Source: an uncultured Eubacteriales bacterium (GTDB taxonomy: Bacteria; Bacillota; Clostridia; Oscillospirales; Acutalibacteraceae). Taken from it: a DNA stretch of 64,000 bases. Below, piece after piece: positions 39,101-45,669 of the stretch. The stretch's first letter is position 1, and each line of letters begins with the position of its first letter. The stretch lies in NCBI GenBank assembly GCA_934692675.1, contig CAKUUD010000002.1:235775-299774 (forward strand), written 5' to 3'. Under the pieces are notes generated by a model. It was not told the DNA's origin. It did no database searches and worked only from the letters and a program-made list of their open reading frames with translations. The position numbers were made by a program, and so were the translations under genes.

Positions 39101-40057
39101 CTTTTAAATAATTCAAAACCAATTGCTGAAAGCGCCGGAGTCTATAGCATAAGTAATGTTAGCAGCGATTTGGAAATTTCAGTAGAAAATGTTTACAAAA
39201 ACCCTGAAGAAGTCACTATGGAAGATGTAAACAACGTTCCCGATAAGGTTTCGACAGAACTAGATATAAGTAGAGTGGTTACCGCCACAAAAACTTATCT
39301 TAATCTTTCTGACGAAGAAAAAGCCGAGGTTATCAATCTTGCAGATTTAAAAAGAGCTCAACAGGAAGCCGGCGTTATTAATCATAAATCCGGAGACATA
39401 TCTGTAACGGGACTTGACTGGAATATAAAAGTAGTGGTTGATAAACTGACAGGTAACCAAGAAAAGATAAATTATATGAACGGAAAAATCGACAGAAGAG
39501 AAGTCCTTTATCTTTATGATATTTATCTAATTGATTTATTAACAGACGAAGTATACGAAATTCCCTACGGAAATAAAGTTACAGTTACGATGCCTGCTCC
39601 GGATTTGTCCGGATACAAAAATGAAGTTGTAGTTCATGAAAAATCAAATGGAAATATAGAATACATCGATATGAATATAACAGATGGAACAGCAAGATTT
39701 GAAGCAACTTCGTTCAGTCTATTTGGCATAGCAGCCAAAAAGATACCTAATTATTCCGATCCGTCCGGTACAAAGATTTATGTTTCGGATTTGGTAGATA
39801 ACGAAGAAGAATTGCAAGCGCTCCTAGGCGAAGGGGTAAGTTCTCAGTTAGGAGATCTCACCGAAAACAAAAATGATTTCGATTTACTTGATGGAGAAGG
39901 AAATCTTCTTTCAAATGGAAAATCATGGTTCGCAGCGCTGTACGAGTGGATTTTAAATCACGAACTTTTGAGCGTAATAATCATTTTGATAATAGGTTCA
40001 CTCCTTATATTCTGGATAATCTCAAAGGCTCAAAAAGAAAATACAGATAAAAACTAA
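33146..40057 (+). CDS. Very large repetitive cell-surface protein with C-terminal membrane anchor
   Basis: Start at 33146 (MKDLIKKVV; GGGAGG 9 bases upstream) gives 2303 residues. A signal/anchor segment spans about 10-35. The body is acidic, Thr/Ser/Asn-rich and almost Cys-poor. At least five degenerate modules of about 75-90 residues in the region about 1540-2020 share the pattern Y-x-V-x-F...G-(V/I)-x-(Y/F).-D/K..G..., then (Y/H)G-(D/S)-x-(L/F)-x-F-x-I, then G-x-Y-x-I..V, like the beta-grasp/B-repeats of Listeria internalins and other adhesins. Similar but weaker repeats occur earlier. A hydrophobic span near the end (SVIIILIIGSLLIFWII) followed by KAQKENTDKN anchors it; there is no LPxTG, so it is not sortase-linked. 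Role in adhesion or envelope is inferred. Confidence 0.8.
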   Translation: MKDLIKKVVKAPMFLIFSIIVVLSTMSACILSINAIKPAPETNEYTVTFPTYTDAIEKLEYSIGTIGINSSSQKPEWTWDDWKSVDGNPSAKVTNQNKIKFLVKFKEGYSDFPVRNVRIKSDAHGEDNTSSLLVCRKNENNEIITLMPRESEKINENTSYSSEEITINQDQTLYFSDIIPNSYSLTLNIPVSEEVFDVYYDTNSDSTSQKQAKKISSEYKNDNYVYTLKNIPYGTVANFEMRLKDKYSQLADKNFDIFPKESNDYFLKVDNTSRRFAWEAKENTEINFDVKDGIEITSNKYDIKNTTGKTLYYKNNNSEESENTLNPGETVTATHGEMYNFYTQNNDALIRDNNISMSKTQQDEKTEYYISDITSNHNISVQEGSTNSLTTITLPVKPGVHFVQEDGSEFEEDLKVSQGTFKFKLQEVEGYKNDFKNIKLYQVGENDTDYTNGTLISPDEDGVYTLEVGDQPIKILVGDDAPKIDVYTIKASKNLLATSNLTMNVILEKDNKDTELTSETDELYYIYNIEHGSDIRVEFFTDGKNMDLTQMIIENEHPNGQTLEKQNATATTSTWKIEGIKDKVLIKVEGLTRATAEITFDPNNTDAEIDYDNSYYELQDGKQYKLTKVETEDDAPVEFSAPYDSTVYLKFNSSNEKKIKLRVKHTSEIISPNGSGYFVIKNSGGIELEECGISTQQLKVTIFTHLTDLQINDLKVSDNDANYVDFGNKSTREYTVNYNSEFKIGARRVKTNEVLAAKDTDQQATNLRCPTDNKAGTFTLENVTTDKFIIFYNPEASEAQVPIDKYYKTDSNGDIVKDNKGNPIVESEKQLVSARNMSSKYKLVKESGTDCDYDVNFKEYPTDMNTKLGIKVPPGKTYDMCYHVISKEGETFPKSGNDINSQCDKYINDNGGKENLAGCDLFYRYEAPTQLNIKIDYGEKCTPENFIGFQFDVETYEGTIATDIFNLFGEVQYGKKYRKLKNTCGGIGNNYINNGKYYYHYLPTDSLRGLFQIHWLSTTLSEAKNLAEARSYAQFPYQNFSIFNTKYFHYSNQIFYSLLTRIDDLNYVAKDRTFYYGDSDKTDVDLTDPDTAKWETLNQHQYTKTKLLLYNDKVAPAGSVPYREYFRQSYLMGEANDGEEIADFENRMKERVKELNGRPYDLNIKYSNNSNGKREALIDSAVLKGKKSTEPEKVSSGDIDLNIKTKTLMVFEDNPDQRYEDDIVLKEDHKKPHFENIFRNSQIYMTPTGEFPLENDSKSGLDYYGISPGHVSAFGKFKSENPAYSNTIQGVFDIYSLNAFKEIRITPKFDTENLMLGTPAKNPKLTLPQGTKGVKFYKYDNGKIGKQITSSEVASNGEDKENWHQGEKDHWSYDFIIKPDREYDFVPGAVKVIKEGYSVISYEEKMDPVEGTYYIYHIKNFLENNNTLQMPEIQKRRYTITCNDGYTEFYDNETNEQFLKKEFDIDSNFTFRTQPKLGYNNDETLIINTGNDSFKITSDGTSDSVLLPNGTRIERSTDPLITDNTYIVTDIQESFSVFSTRERNFVPVTLTYDDSVYYKDTRGRYIIMAADENGDKKVSYVDELPENPSKDNIELNVDYGSNFYFTIEEREGFDPLTTIVTANNIKLDYENGKYAIKNVTSAVIIKIENSTKMSYKVYFTEHEGLTFKSTDGKDFIGENTVAYGSDLVFKVNISEAYSNSENYKIMVEYSTEGKTPTEIPKVQNDEGKDTDRYILKDIQENVRIYVDGLEHNTYKMKLYNTTGISYYDKYGQEKYMSGGEFIERTVYHGDDFSFKIFAEEGYDISEIKVYSKQEKSGFRKQLLPSNGMYTIEKASDNCTITVENTKKSVYSVEIRTTSGAKCLDDNGNVINSSLTVNHGDDLAFTIALDKAYNHSTPIVTLKGSINTISPVDGRYIISDITENKIIEITGIKKNTYKATFKETEGVIYKNGKNKPFSGSLDAEDGETLYFKITLMDAYDKSSPIVLLNNSKPIAESAGVYSISNVSSDLEISVENVYKNPEEVTMEDVNNVPDKVSTELDISRVVTATKTYLNLSDEEKAEVINLADLKRAQQEAGVINHKSGDISVTGLDWNIKVVVDKLTGNQEKINYMNGKIDRREVLYLYDIYLIDLLTDEVYEIPYGNKVTVTMPAPDLSGYKNEVVVHEKSNGNIEYIDMNITDGTARFEATSFSLFGIAAKKIPNYSDPSGTKIYVSDLVDNEEELQALLGEGVSSQLGDLTENKNDFDLLDGEGNLLSNGKSWFAALYEWILNHELLSVIIILIIGSLLIFWIISKAQKENTDKN

Positions 40058-40068
40058 AAATAAAGTCT

Positions 40069-40107
40069 AAGGCTTTTCCGTAACTTTATCGGAAAGGCTT
40101 TGATTTT
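40069..40107 (+). terminator. Terminator after the surface protein gene
   Basis: AAGGCTTTTCCG pairs, including two G-T pairs, with CGGAAAGGCTTT around a short loop and is followed by GATTTTTG. Confidence 0.6.
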
Positions 40108-40142
40108 TGTAAATAATTATTTATTTTTCATATTTTTATAAG

Positions 40143-40319
40143 AAAAGTAAAGAACCAGCCGCGGAAAGCAATTACAGAAAAAAAGTTTTAAATAAATATT
40201 GTAATGATAAAGTTTATGGTATCCTTTTTGAACCACTTGAGGATTCCGAGTTTATTGGTTCCTCTCAAGAAAAAACAAAAATGAAAACATTGATTGAAAC
40301 CAAATTAAAAATGTCTTAA
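40143..40319 (+). pseudogene. Orphan coding fragment, no start codon
   Basis: An open frame from 40113 ends at TAA 40317-40319 and encodes a charged stretch including NKYCNDKVYGILFEPLED with coding-like codon use. It has no start codon or ribosome site and follows directly after a terminator. It looks like the 3' remnant of a deleted gene; no family recognised. Confidence 0.35.
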
Positions 40320-40332
40320 AACAAATAAAAAT

Positions 40333-40815
40333 ATGGTACGAGACAATGATGATGGCGATCGTTCTAAACTAGAAAAAGAACAGAAAGATTCTGAAAAATT
40401 CATAAAGGCTGAACCATGGCTCGATTTCTACAGAGCTCTCAACCCACTTGGTGTATACGAAACTGAAAGTAAAATCATTACCCATTTGAATGAACTTATT
40501 AGTTTATGTGAGAGTATACGTAAATCTGAAAATGAAAAACATGGGAGCAATTGGTTAGTAAACGCTGCTAAAAATGCCGCTGATGCTTTTAATTACCATA
40601 CCGGCAAAGACCCCAACACCATTTGGGGAATAAACTCAGCGTTCAACGATTTACGAGCCTCAATTCACCAAGCAAAACCAGATCTCAACAAGCTAAAATC
40701 TATTCCAAAAAATCAAGGCTCTGCAGCTGAAATGTTTAAAATGACTCCTAAAGAAAGACAGTCAATAGAAAGCATAATAAAACAATTGAAAGATATAGAA
40801 AACTATATTACATAA
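40333..40815 (+). CDS. Hypothetical protein, possibly a decayed gene with in-frame stop
   Basis: 160 residues, charged and mainly helical by appearance (LNELISLCESIRKSENEKHG; KERQSIESIIKQLKDIE). No recognised domain. There is no ribosome site before the ATG at 40333. After the TAA at 40813-40815 the same frame stays open for 48 further residues (to TAA 40960-40962) with the same charged helical character, including KEFQNERKQLIDKAL, suggesting one longer protein cut by a nonsense mutation. Together with the preceding fragment this looks like a degrading locus. Confidence 0.4.
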   Translation: MVRDNDDGDRSKLEKEQKDSEKFIKAEPWLDFYRALNPLGVYETESKIITHLNELISLCESIRKSENEKHGSNWLVNAAKNAADAFNYHTGKDPNTIWGINSAFNDLRASIHQAKPDLNKLKSIPKNQGSAAEMFKMTPKERQSIESIIKQLKDIENYIT

Positions 40816-40969
40816 TATAACGAACAAAAATTTGATGCCAAAAAAGAGTTCCAAAACGAAAGAAAACAACTTATAGACAAGGCACTACACTTTACAAATA
40901 AGCACTTAGACAAATATACCAATCTATTACAATTCTACGATGAATTTGAAACTTTATTTTAAAAACAAA

Positions 40970-41001
40970 GATCCGGATGAAAAGTCCGGGTCTTATCTTT
41001 T
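40970..41001 (+). terminator. Terminator after the decayed hypothetical gene
   Basis: GATCCGGA pairs (one G-T) with TCCGGGTC around a 7-base loop, followed by TTATCTTTTA. Confidence 0.6.
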
Positions 41002-41071
41002 ATTTGCAAATCATAATATTAAAAATAAATTCATTTAATTATATAAAACCATATAGGAGTGATAAATTTAA

Positions 41072-42286
41072 ATGAGCACAGGCAGATTACAAATTAACGT
41101 ATTTAATGAAACCGTCGGGATGCCTATTTCGGGAGTAAAAATAGAAGTTTCGAACAGCATTGACTCTAGAACCCTAGAAGAACTCTTTACAAATTCATCA
41201 GGGAATACAGATGTTATAAATCTAACCGCTCCCCCACCTGAATATTCTTTGGAACCTGAAGCTCCTCAACCCTACAATCAATACAGTATTCGTGTAAGCG
41301 CTCCGGGATTTGAATCTGTTACGATTCAAGACTTACAAATACTGCCCGATGTATTGGCTTTGCAAAATGTATATATGAAAAAGTCAGACGAAGAAGAAAG
41401 TTCTACATTTTTAATTCCCGAGCACACACTTTACGGAAGCTTTCCCCCGAAAATTCCTGAAGATTCTGTAAAAGAGCTCCCGCGCTCTGAAGGGTACGTA
41501 ATACTTGATGAAATAGTTGTTCCTGAATTTATAATTGTTCACGACGGCGCTCCTGACGATAACTCTGCACCTAATTACTGGATTCCGTATAAAGAATATA
41601 TAAAAAATGTTGCAAGCTCCGAAATATACGCCACATGGCCTGAAGAAGCAATAAAGGCAAATGTTTTGGCTATAAATTCGTTTACTTTAAACAGAGTGTA
41701 CACGGAATGGTACAGAAGCAGAGGGAAAAATTTTACCGTTACTTCCTCCACTGCATACGATCAAAAATTTGTATATCAAAGAAATGTATTCCAAGAAATT
41801 TCTAATATAGTGGATGAGTTATTTACCACCTTTATCACCAAACCTCAAATCGAGCAGCCACTTTTTTCACAATATTGCGACGGAAAAAACGTAACTTGTC
41901 CTGAATGGCTTTCTCAGTGGGGATCAAAATCACTTGCTGAAAATGGAGCAAATTATATTGATATTTTAAGGACTTACTATGGTTCCGAAATATATACAGA
42001 ATACGCAAAACAAGTCGCTGGCGTCCCCTCTTCTTTCCCCGGCGAAGTGCTTCAGTCGGGCTCCTCAGGAGAGAGTGTGAAAACTATCCAAAGGCAGCTC
42101 AACGCCATTAGTAATAACTATCCTATGATTTCCAAATTGGCAGTAGATGGAATTTACGGCCAGAACACCATAAATGCCGTAAAAAAATTTCAAGAAATTT
42201 TTAGCATGCCTCAAACAGGCTCCGTAGACTATTCTACTTGGTATCAAATTTCCAAGGTTTATACTGCTGTAAAAAGGTTAGCTTAA
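41072..42286 (+). CDS. SpoIID/LytB-domain protein with C-terminal peptidoglycan-binding domain
   Basis: 404 residues in three parts. Residues 1-100 look like a carboxypeptidase-regulatory (transthyretin-like) beta domain: GRLQINVFNET..PISGVKIEVS. Residues about 150-320 resemble the SpoIID/LytB fold: IPYKEYIKNVASSEIYATWPEEAIKANVLAINSF (family pattern YVxGVVxxEMPxxWPxEALKAQAVAARTY), with a late 'CPEWLSQWGSKSLAENG' (family HGVGMSQxGAxxxA). The C-terminus (340-400) is a PG_binding_1 domain: VKTIQRQLN...AVDGIYGQNTINAVKKFQ. SpoIID hydrolyses denuded glycan strands; here the catalytic Glu position may be retained in SSEIYATWPEE. No signal peptide is visible, so delivery to the wall is unexplained; a spore role is inferred. 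Confidence 0.75.
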   Translation: MSTGRLQINVFNETVGMPISGVKIEVSNSIDSRTLEELFTNSSGNTDVINLTAPPPEYSLEPEAPQPYNQYSIRVSAPGFESVTIQDLQILPDVLALQNVYMKKSDEEESSTFLIPEHTLYGSFPPKIPEDSVKELPRSEGYVILDEIVVPEFIIVHDGAPDDNSAPNYWIPYKEYIKNVASSEIYATWPEEAIKANVLAINSFTLNRVYTEWYRSRGKNFTVTSSTAYDQKFVYQRNVFQEISNIVDELFTTFITKPQIEQPLFSQYCDGKNVTCPEWLSQWGSKSLAENGANYIDILRTYYGSEIYTEYAKQVAGVPSSFPGEVLQSGSSGESVKTIQRQLNAISNNYPMISKLAVDGIYGQNTINAVKKFQEIFSMPQTGSVDYSTWYQISKVYTAVKRLA

Positions 42287-42314
42287 AAATTTAAAATTAA
42301 ATATAAAATAAATC

Positions 42315-42353
42315 TTGACAAATAAAACACTATCCGATATAATCGATAGTGTT
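42315..42353 (+). promoter_or_regulatory. tRNA-Leu promoter with a dyad over the -10 box
   Basis: TTGACA (42315-42320), a 17-base spacer and TATAAT (42338-42343), all perfect. A 9-bp inverted repeat AACACTATC/GATAGTGTT (42326-42334 and 42345-42353) brackets the -10 box. Confidence 0.75.
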
Positions 42354-42356
42354 AAA

Positions 42357-42442
42357 GCCGATGTGGCGGAATGGCAGACGCGACGGACTCAAAATCCGTT
42401 GTTGGCAACAACATGTGGGTTCAAGTCCCACCATCGGTACCA
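42357..42442 (+). tRNA. tRNA-Leu (anticodon CAA)
   Basis: Class II tRNA of 86 bases: acceptor GCCGATG/CATCGGT, anticodon stem ACGGA/TCCGT around CTCAAAA giving anticodon CAA (reads TTG), a long variable arm (TGTTGGCAACA region), T-loop TTCAAGT, discriminator A and encoded CCA. Confidence 0.95.
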
Positions 42443-42453
42443 TCGTCGAAATT

Positions 42454-42482
42454 GGCCGGTTGCTATGCAATTGGCTTTTTTG
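42454..42482 (+). terminator. Terminator after tRNA-Leu
   Basis: GCCGGTTGC pairs (with G-T pairs) with GCAATTGGC around TAT, followed by TTTTTTG. Confidence 0.7.
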
Positions 42483-42580
42483 TTTGCCTTATAAAGACGG
42501 ATAAAATTTTATATGCTATTAAAAGTTGTTATCCTCTCAAAAGCAAGGGGAAAGTTTTGAATTAGAAAGGTTAAATATTA

Positions 42581-42994
42581 ATGAAAAAATTTTTTTCAGT
42601 GTTGGCTATAATATTTGGAGTATGCTTTGTAATTTTTGAAATCCAAATTTATAAATGTTTAAAAGAATATGGGTATGGTATAAACCAGCTTCCGCAAACT
42701 AGTCTGGTATATTTCGGAATAATAAACGGCTTCACGGTTAGTTCTGATGGTGATCAAAGTAAGTTCATTGGTAGGAGTGATAGCAGCATACTGGGTTCGC
42801 TGTTTGAAGACTATAATGACATATTTGAAAAGCATGGATACTGTTTGAAAGATAGATTGGGCTCGGGTTTTGCATACTGTAAAAAAGGCAGTAATGACGA
42901 TCAGGCTGCTTTCTGTTTTGTAAAGCAACGGGTCTGGTGTCGCTGGTTTCGAGTGTATAGTTTGTCACATGGATACAAAATAGAAGATTTTTAA
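42581..42994 (+). CDS. Hypothetical single-pass membrane protein
   Basis: 137 residues. An N-terminal hydrophobic segment (about 5-22) is either an uncleaved anchor or a signal peptide; the rest is a soluble, mixed-charge domain with five Cys (CLKDRLGSGFAYCKKG; AFCFVKQRVWCRW). AGAAAGG lies 11 bases before the ATG. No family recognised. It stands alone, with 375 bases and two terminators separating it from the convergent operon. Confidence 0.5.
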   Translation: MKKFFSVLAIIFGVCFVIFEIQIYKCLKEYGYGINQLPQTSLVYFGIINGFTVSSDGDQSKFIGRSDSSILGSLFEDYNDIFEKHGYCLKDRLGSGFAYCKKGSNDDQAAFCFVKQRVWCRWFRVYSLSHGYKIEDF

Positions 42995-43369
42995 AACGAT
43001 CGAAAATTAGGTTACATTATCATTTTTGTAAAATGCAAACATTGTAATCGGCTAAAAGTCTTATTATTGCTGAGTTTTTTCGAGTCCCTATTGGTTATCC
43101 GTACCATATTTGTACTCAAATATTGATACAATTGAAATCCCAGTACTACTGGGGTTTCTTTATGTTTGGATATAAATTTTAGATTCAAAAATTCATATTA
43201 TAGGACTTATTTAAATACTAAATTAGAAAAAATGAAACCTTGACGCTTAAGGTTTCATTTTCCTATAAATTTTCTCAAGAGGGTTGCATACTTTCACACG
43301 GTTAATAAAATCTCAGCTTTTAAGGCTCTTTTGGATGTAAAGAAAGATATGCTATTCTAAACTACTTTT
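42995..43369. other. Intergenic region between convergent genes
   Basis: Contains two hairpins. One is at 43134-43163 (GAAATCCCAGT/ACTGGGGTTTC then TTTAT), probably terminating the plus-strand gene. The second, at 43229-43261, is listed separately. I see no gene in the rest. Confidence 0.6.
43229..43261 (-). terminator. Terminator of the minus-strand peptide-biosynthesis operon
   Basis: A perfect 13-bp stem, AAAATGAAACCTT/AAGGTTTCATTTT with a 7-base loop, gives TTTTTTC on the minus strand about 110 bases after the last operon stop codon. It also has a short T-run on the plus strand. Confidence 0.75.
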
Positions 43370-44986
43370 TTATTCTTCGTTCACTGAAAAAACTCTGTTA
43401 TTTTCATCATATTTTATGTTTAAAGTTTTACCATTATAAAAATTATAATTTGGTGCATTTTTAATCTTGTCACCCAATAGGATTTGAATTTGAGGAATTA
43501 TCCATAAATCAATCGGTCTTGCACCCTGGTTTATCTTTTCAACTTCTACTGAAAGTTTTTGTATGATTTTTTCTTCTATGACCAAATTTATACCGCCATT
43601 ATTGGGATTTTTCCAATAAGCATTGACCATATTAAAATGGCTTTTTATAATATTAGCATATTCAGGTGAAGTCAAATTTTTAAATTTAACTTTTTTGATT
43701 CTATTAAGAAAAGATTTACTATGTGCTACTCTCGTATAACCCGCTTCCAAATTTTCTTTACTTAGGCTTAAATCCGAATTTTCATCAAAACCATTCATAG
43801 ATATATCATCTTCGTTGGAAGTAAAAATAAATGTTGTCCCAGAACAATCTACTTTTTCTCCATCAATATTGATAATTCCTTGGTCAATCGCTCCACGTAT
43901 AACCTCGTCCAATGTAGGAGTGCAGATTTTATCATATTCTTCAAAGATAATTACTCCACCAGGGTTGTTTTTTAAATACTTTATCAAAGGTTTGGTCGGA
44001 ATAATTTTTTCAGAATTTTGTGCTACCGAATTAAATAATTGATCAACCACGCTTTCCTTCTTTTCTTTATTGACATCAGACGAAGATAGAATTAAAGGTT
44101 CACCTGCGCTTAAAAGAGCTCTAGGTAATCTTTTGGCAATAAATGATTTACCTACCCCTGATGGGCCATAAAGATATAACACGTCACAGTGGGAATATTT
44201 TTCACCATTCCACTTAGCTTGATCTTTAGCTATAATAATATCAAAAATGTGACTTTTTAGTTCAGTTACAGCCTCATCCTGACCATAAAAATCTTCAAAA
44301 AGTACGTTAAAATAATCTAAAGCATCCTCCTTTTGCATTCCTCGTGGGGGTGGTTTCAAAAGTTCTGAAGTTTCCTTGTACATATTTATAAAATTGCTGC
44401 CTGACCACCTTAAGTTAGAGATATTTAGTATGTTTTTTGAAAACTCGCCCAAAGAATTAATGATATCCATACCACATTTTGCTATTGTTATAGCACCACC
44501 TAATCCCGCTAATCCAGCAATGGTATCTGTTGCACTAAAATTAGATTTATTTATATTAACTCGTGATTCAAGAGAAGATTTAATTTTACGCATTTCGTCT
44601 AGATTATCTTTTGTTATTTCAGAGCTTTCTCCTAGTTCATAATTTAAAAGCTGTTTGTCTATTTGCTTAAGTCGTACTTTAACTTTTTGAATATCTTCCC
44701 TTGAAGTCACCCTATCTGGGTTGATGATATCTAAAACAAGCCTCCCTGCGTAATAACTTAAAGAAGCAGCACCTATTACACCTGCGCCAATTGCAACATA
44801 TTTTAAAAACTTTATGAGTATAGGATGCGATTCGCTCCAACTTTTTTTAGTATGGCTTTGTGATACTAAAGATGAATTTACAGCAAAAACTCTATTATTT
44901 GGACTGACTAAAGTACTACTATAAATCATAAAACAAGACATAGTTAAAGATATAATTTTAACATTTATTCTCTTAATGCAATGCAT
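43370..44986 (-). CDS. Membrane-bound AAA+ ATPase (ClpB/torsin-like module)
   Basis: 538 residues. N-terminus: a signal-peptide-like segment (10-35, with VFA before VN), a membrane segment at about 60-80 and a Gly/Ala-rich hydrophobic stretch at about 154-175, separated by a helical coiled region. The AAA+ module (225-530) opens with FYGQDEAVTELKSHI, has Walker A GPSGVGKS (274-281), Walker B IIFEEYDK (346-353, Glu in place of the usual Asp before the catalytic Glu), sensor 1 TFIFTSNED, an arginine-finger-type FLNRI and a ClpB-like C-terminal part (VEKINQGARPID). This resembles Clp-C-type AAA2 domains such as torsins. It follows the PPTase gene by 26 bases with its own AAGGGAG site, so it belongs to the operon. 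Which side of the membrane the ATPase faces is not determined. Confidence 0.72.
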   Translation of the reverse strand: MHCIKRINVKIISLTMSCFMIYSSTLVSPNNRVFAVNSSLVSQSHTKKSWSESHPILIKFLKYVAIGAGVIGAASLSYYAGRLVLDIINPDRVTSREDIQKVKVRLKQIDKQLLNYELGESSEITKDNLDEMRKIKSSLESRVNINKSNFSATDTIAGLAGLGGAITIAKCGMDIINSLGEFSKNILNISNLRWSGSNFINMYKETSELLKPPPRGMQKEDALDYFNVLFEDFYGQDEAVTELKSHIFDIIIAKDQAKWNGEKYSHCDVLYLYGPSGVGKSFIAKRLPRALLSAGEPLILSSSDVNKEKKESVVDQLFNSVAQNSEKIIPTKPLIKYLKNNPGGVIIFEEYDKICTPTLDEVIRGAIDQGIINIDGEKVDCSGTTFIFTSNEDDISMNGFDENSDLSLSKENLEAGYTRVAHSKSFLNRIKKVKFKNLTSPEYANIIKSHFNMVNAYWKNPNNGGINLVIEEKIIQKLSVEVEKINQGARPIDLWIIPQIQILLGDKIKNAPNYNFYNGKTLNIKYDENNRVFSVNEE

Positions 44987-45012
44987 AAATAATCTCCCTT
45001 GTTAAACTTATT

Positions 45013-45669
45013 TCATCTAGTATTCTCGAGGTCCCCTAAAATTTTTTCAAAATCAAGTTCCCAAATTTTAATATTTAAATTTGTAACGTTTGAAGATGTT
45101 GAAATTATAACATCATCTGTATCAATATTGCAACAAACCGTTTGTGTGATGCATTTGCTTCTTGGGGTCTTTTCCATCAAAGATAAAAAACTATCCCCAA
45201 ATAATTTTAAACGAGATTCCTTTTGTGTCCATACTTTGAAAAAATCTCTGTAAATATTATTATTACCTCGTTTAAAAATTTGGCGGCACTCTTCTGAAGA
45301 ATAAAATTCTTTTGCTATATCTAAATTTATAACTCTCTCCACTTCCAAATCTAATCCTATAGGACGATCATTTACCGCAACCCCAATTATACTGCATGAA
45401 TGCGATATAGAAAAATATAAATTTTCTTTGCTGATAATTGAAGGTTTTTGATTCTCATTATAAATGAATTCAATATCACCAATTTTTACCCTATGAAAAC
45501 AGGTAAGACAATGTCGCAAAAGTATTTCAGTAAGCAACGATATGATTTTGCTATGGTTACTTATATACTTTTCAATTTTTGTTGCTCTTTCCTTTGAAAT
45601 ATAACACATATATTTTTCTAGTTTATTCCATATTATTTCCTTTGGTATTTTTAAAATATAGAGATTCAT
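45013..45669 (-). CDS. 4'-Phosphopantetheinyl transferase (Sfp type)
   Basis: Attaches the phosphopantetheine arm of CoA to a carrier-domain Ser. 218 residues with the Sfp signatures FSISHSC (87-92), GLDLE (105-109; Mg ligands Asp107 and Glu109) and WTQKES (147-152). Its ATG overlaps the stop codon of the adenylation-carrier gene (ATGA), a sign of coupling; the natural substrate is that gene's carrier domain. A housekeeping AcpS would be shorter and lack the N-terminal half. Confidence 0.93.
   Translation of the reverse strand: MNLYILKIPKEIIWNKLEKYMCYISKERATKIEKYISNHSKIISLLTEILLRHCLTCFHRVKIGDIEFIYNENQKPSIISKENLYFSISHSCSIIGVAVNDRPIGLDLEVERVINLDIAKEFYSSEECRQIFKRGNNNIYRDFFKVWTQKESRLKLFGDSFLSLMEKTPRSKCITQTVCCNIDTDDVIISTSSNVTNLNIKIWELDFEKILGDLENTR

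Noticed and set aside
39960..40057. Sortase anchor on the giant surface protein
   Set aside because: No LPxTG or variant precedes the C-terminal membrane span.
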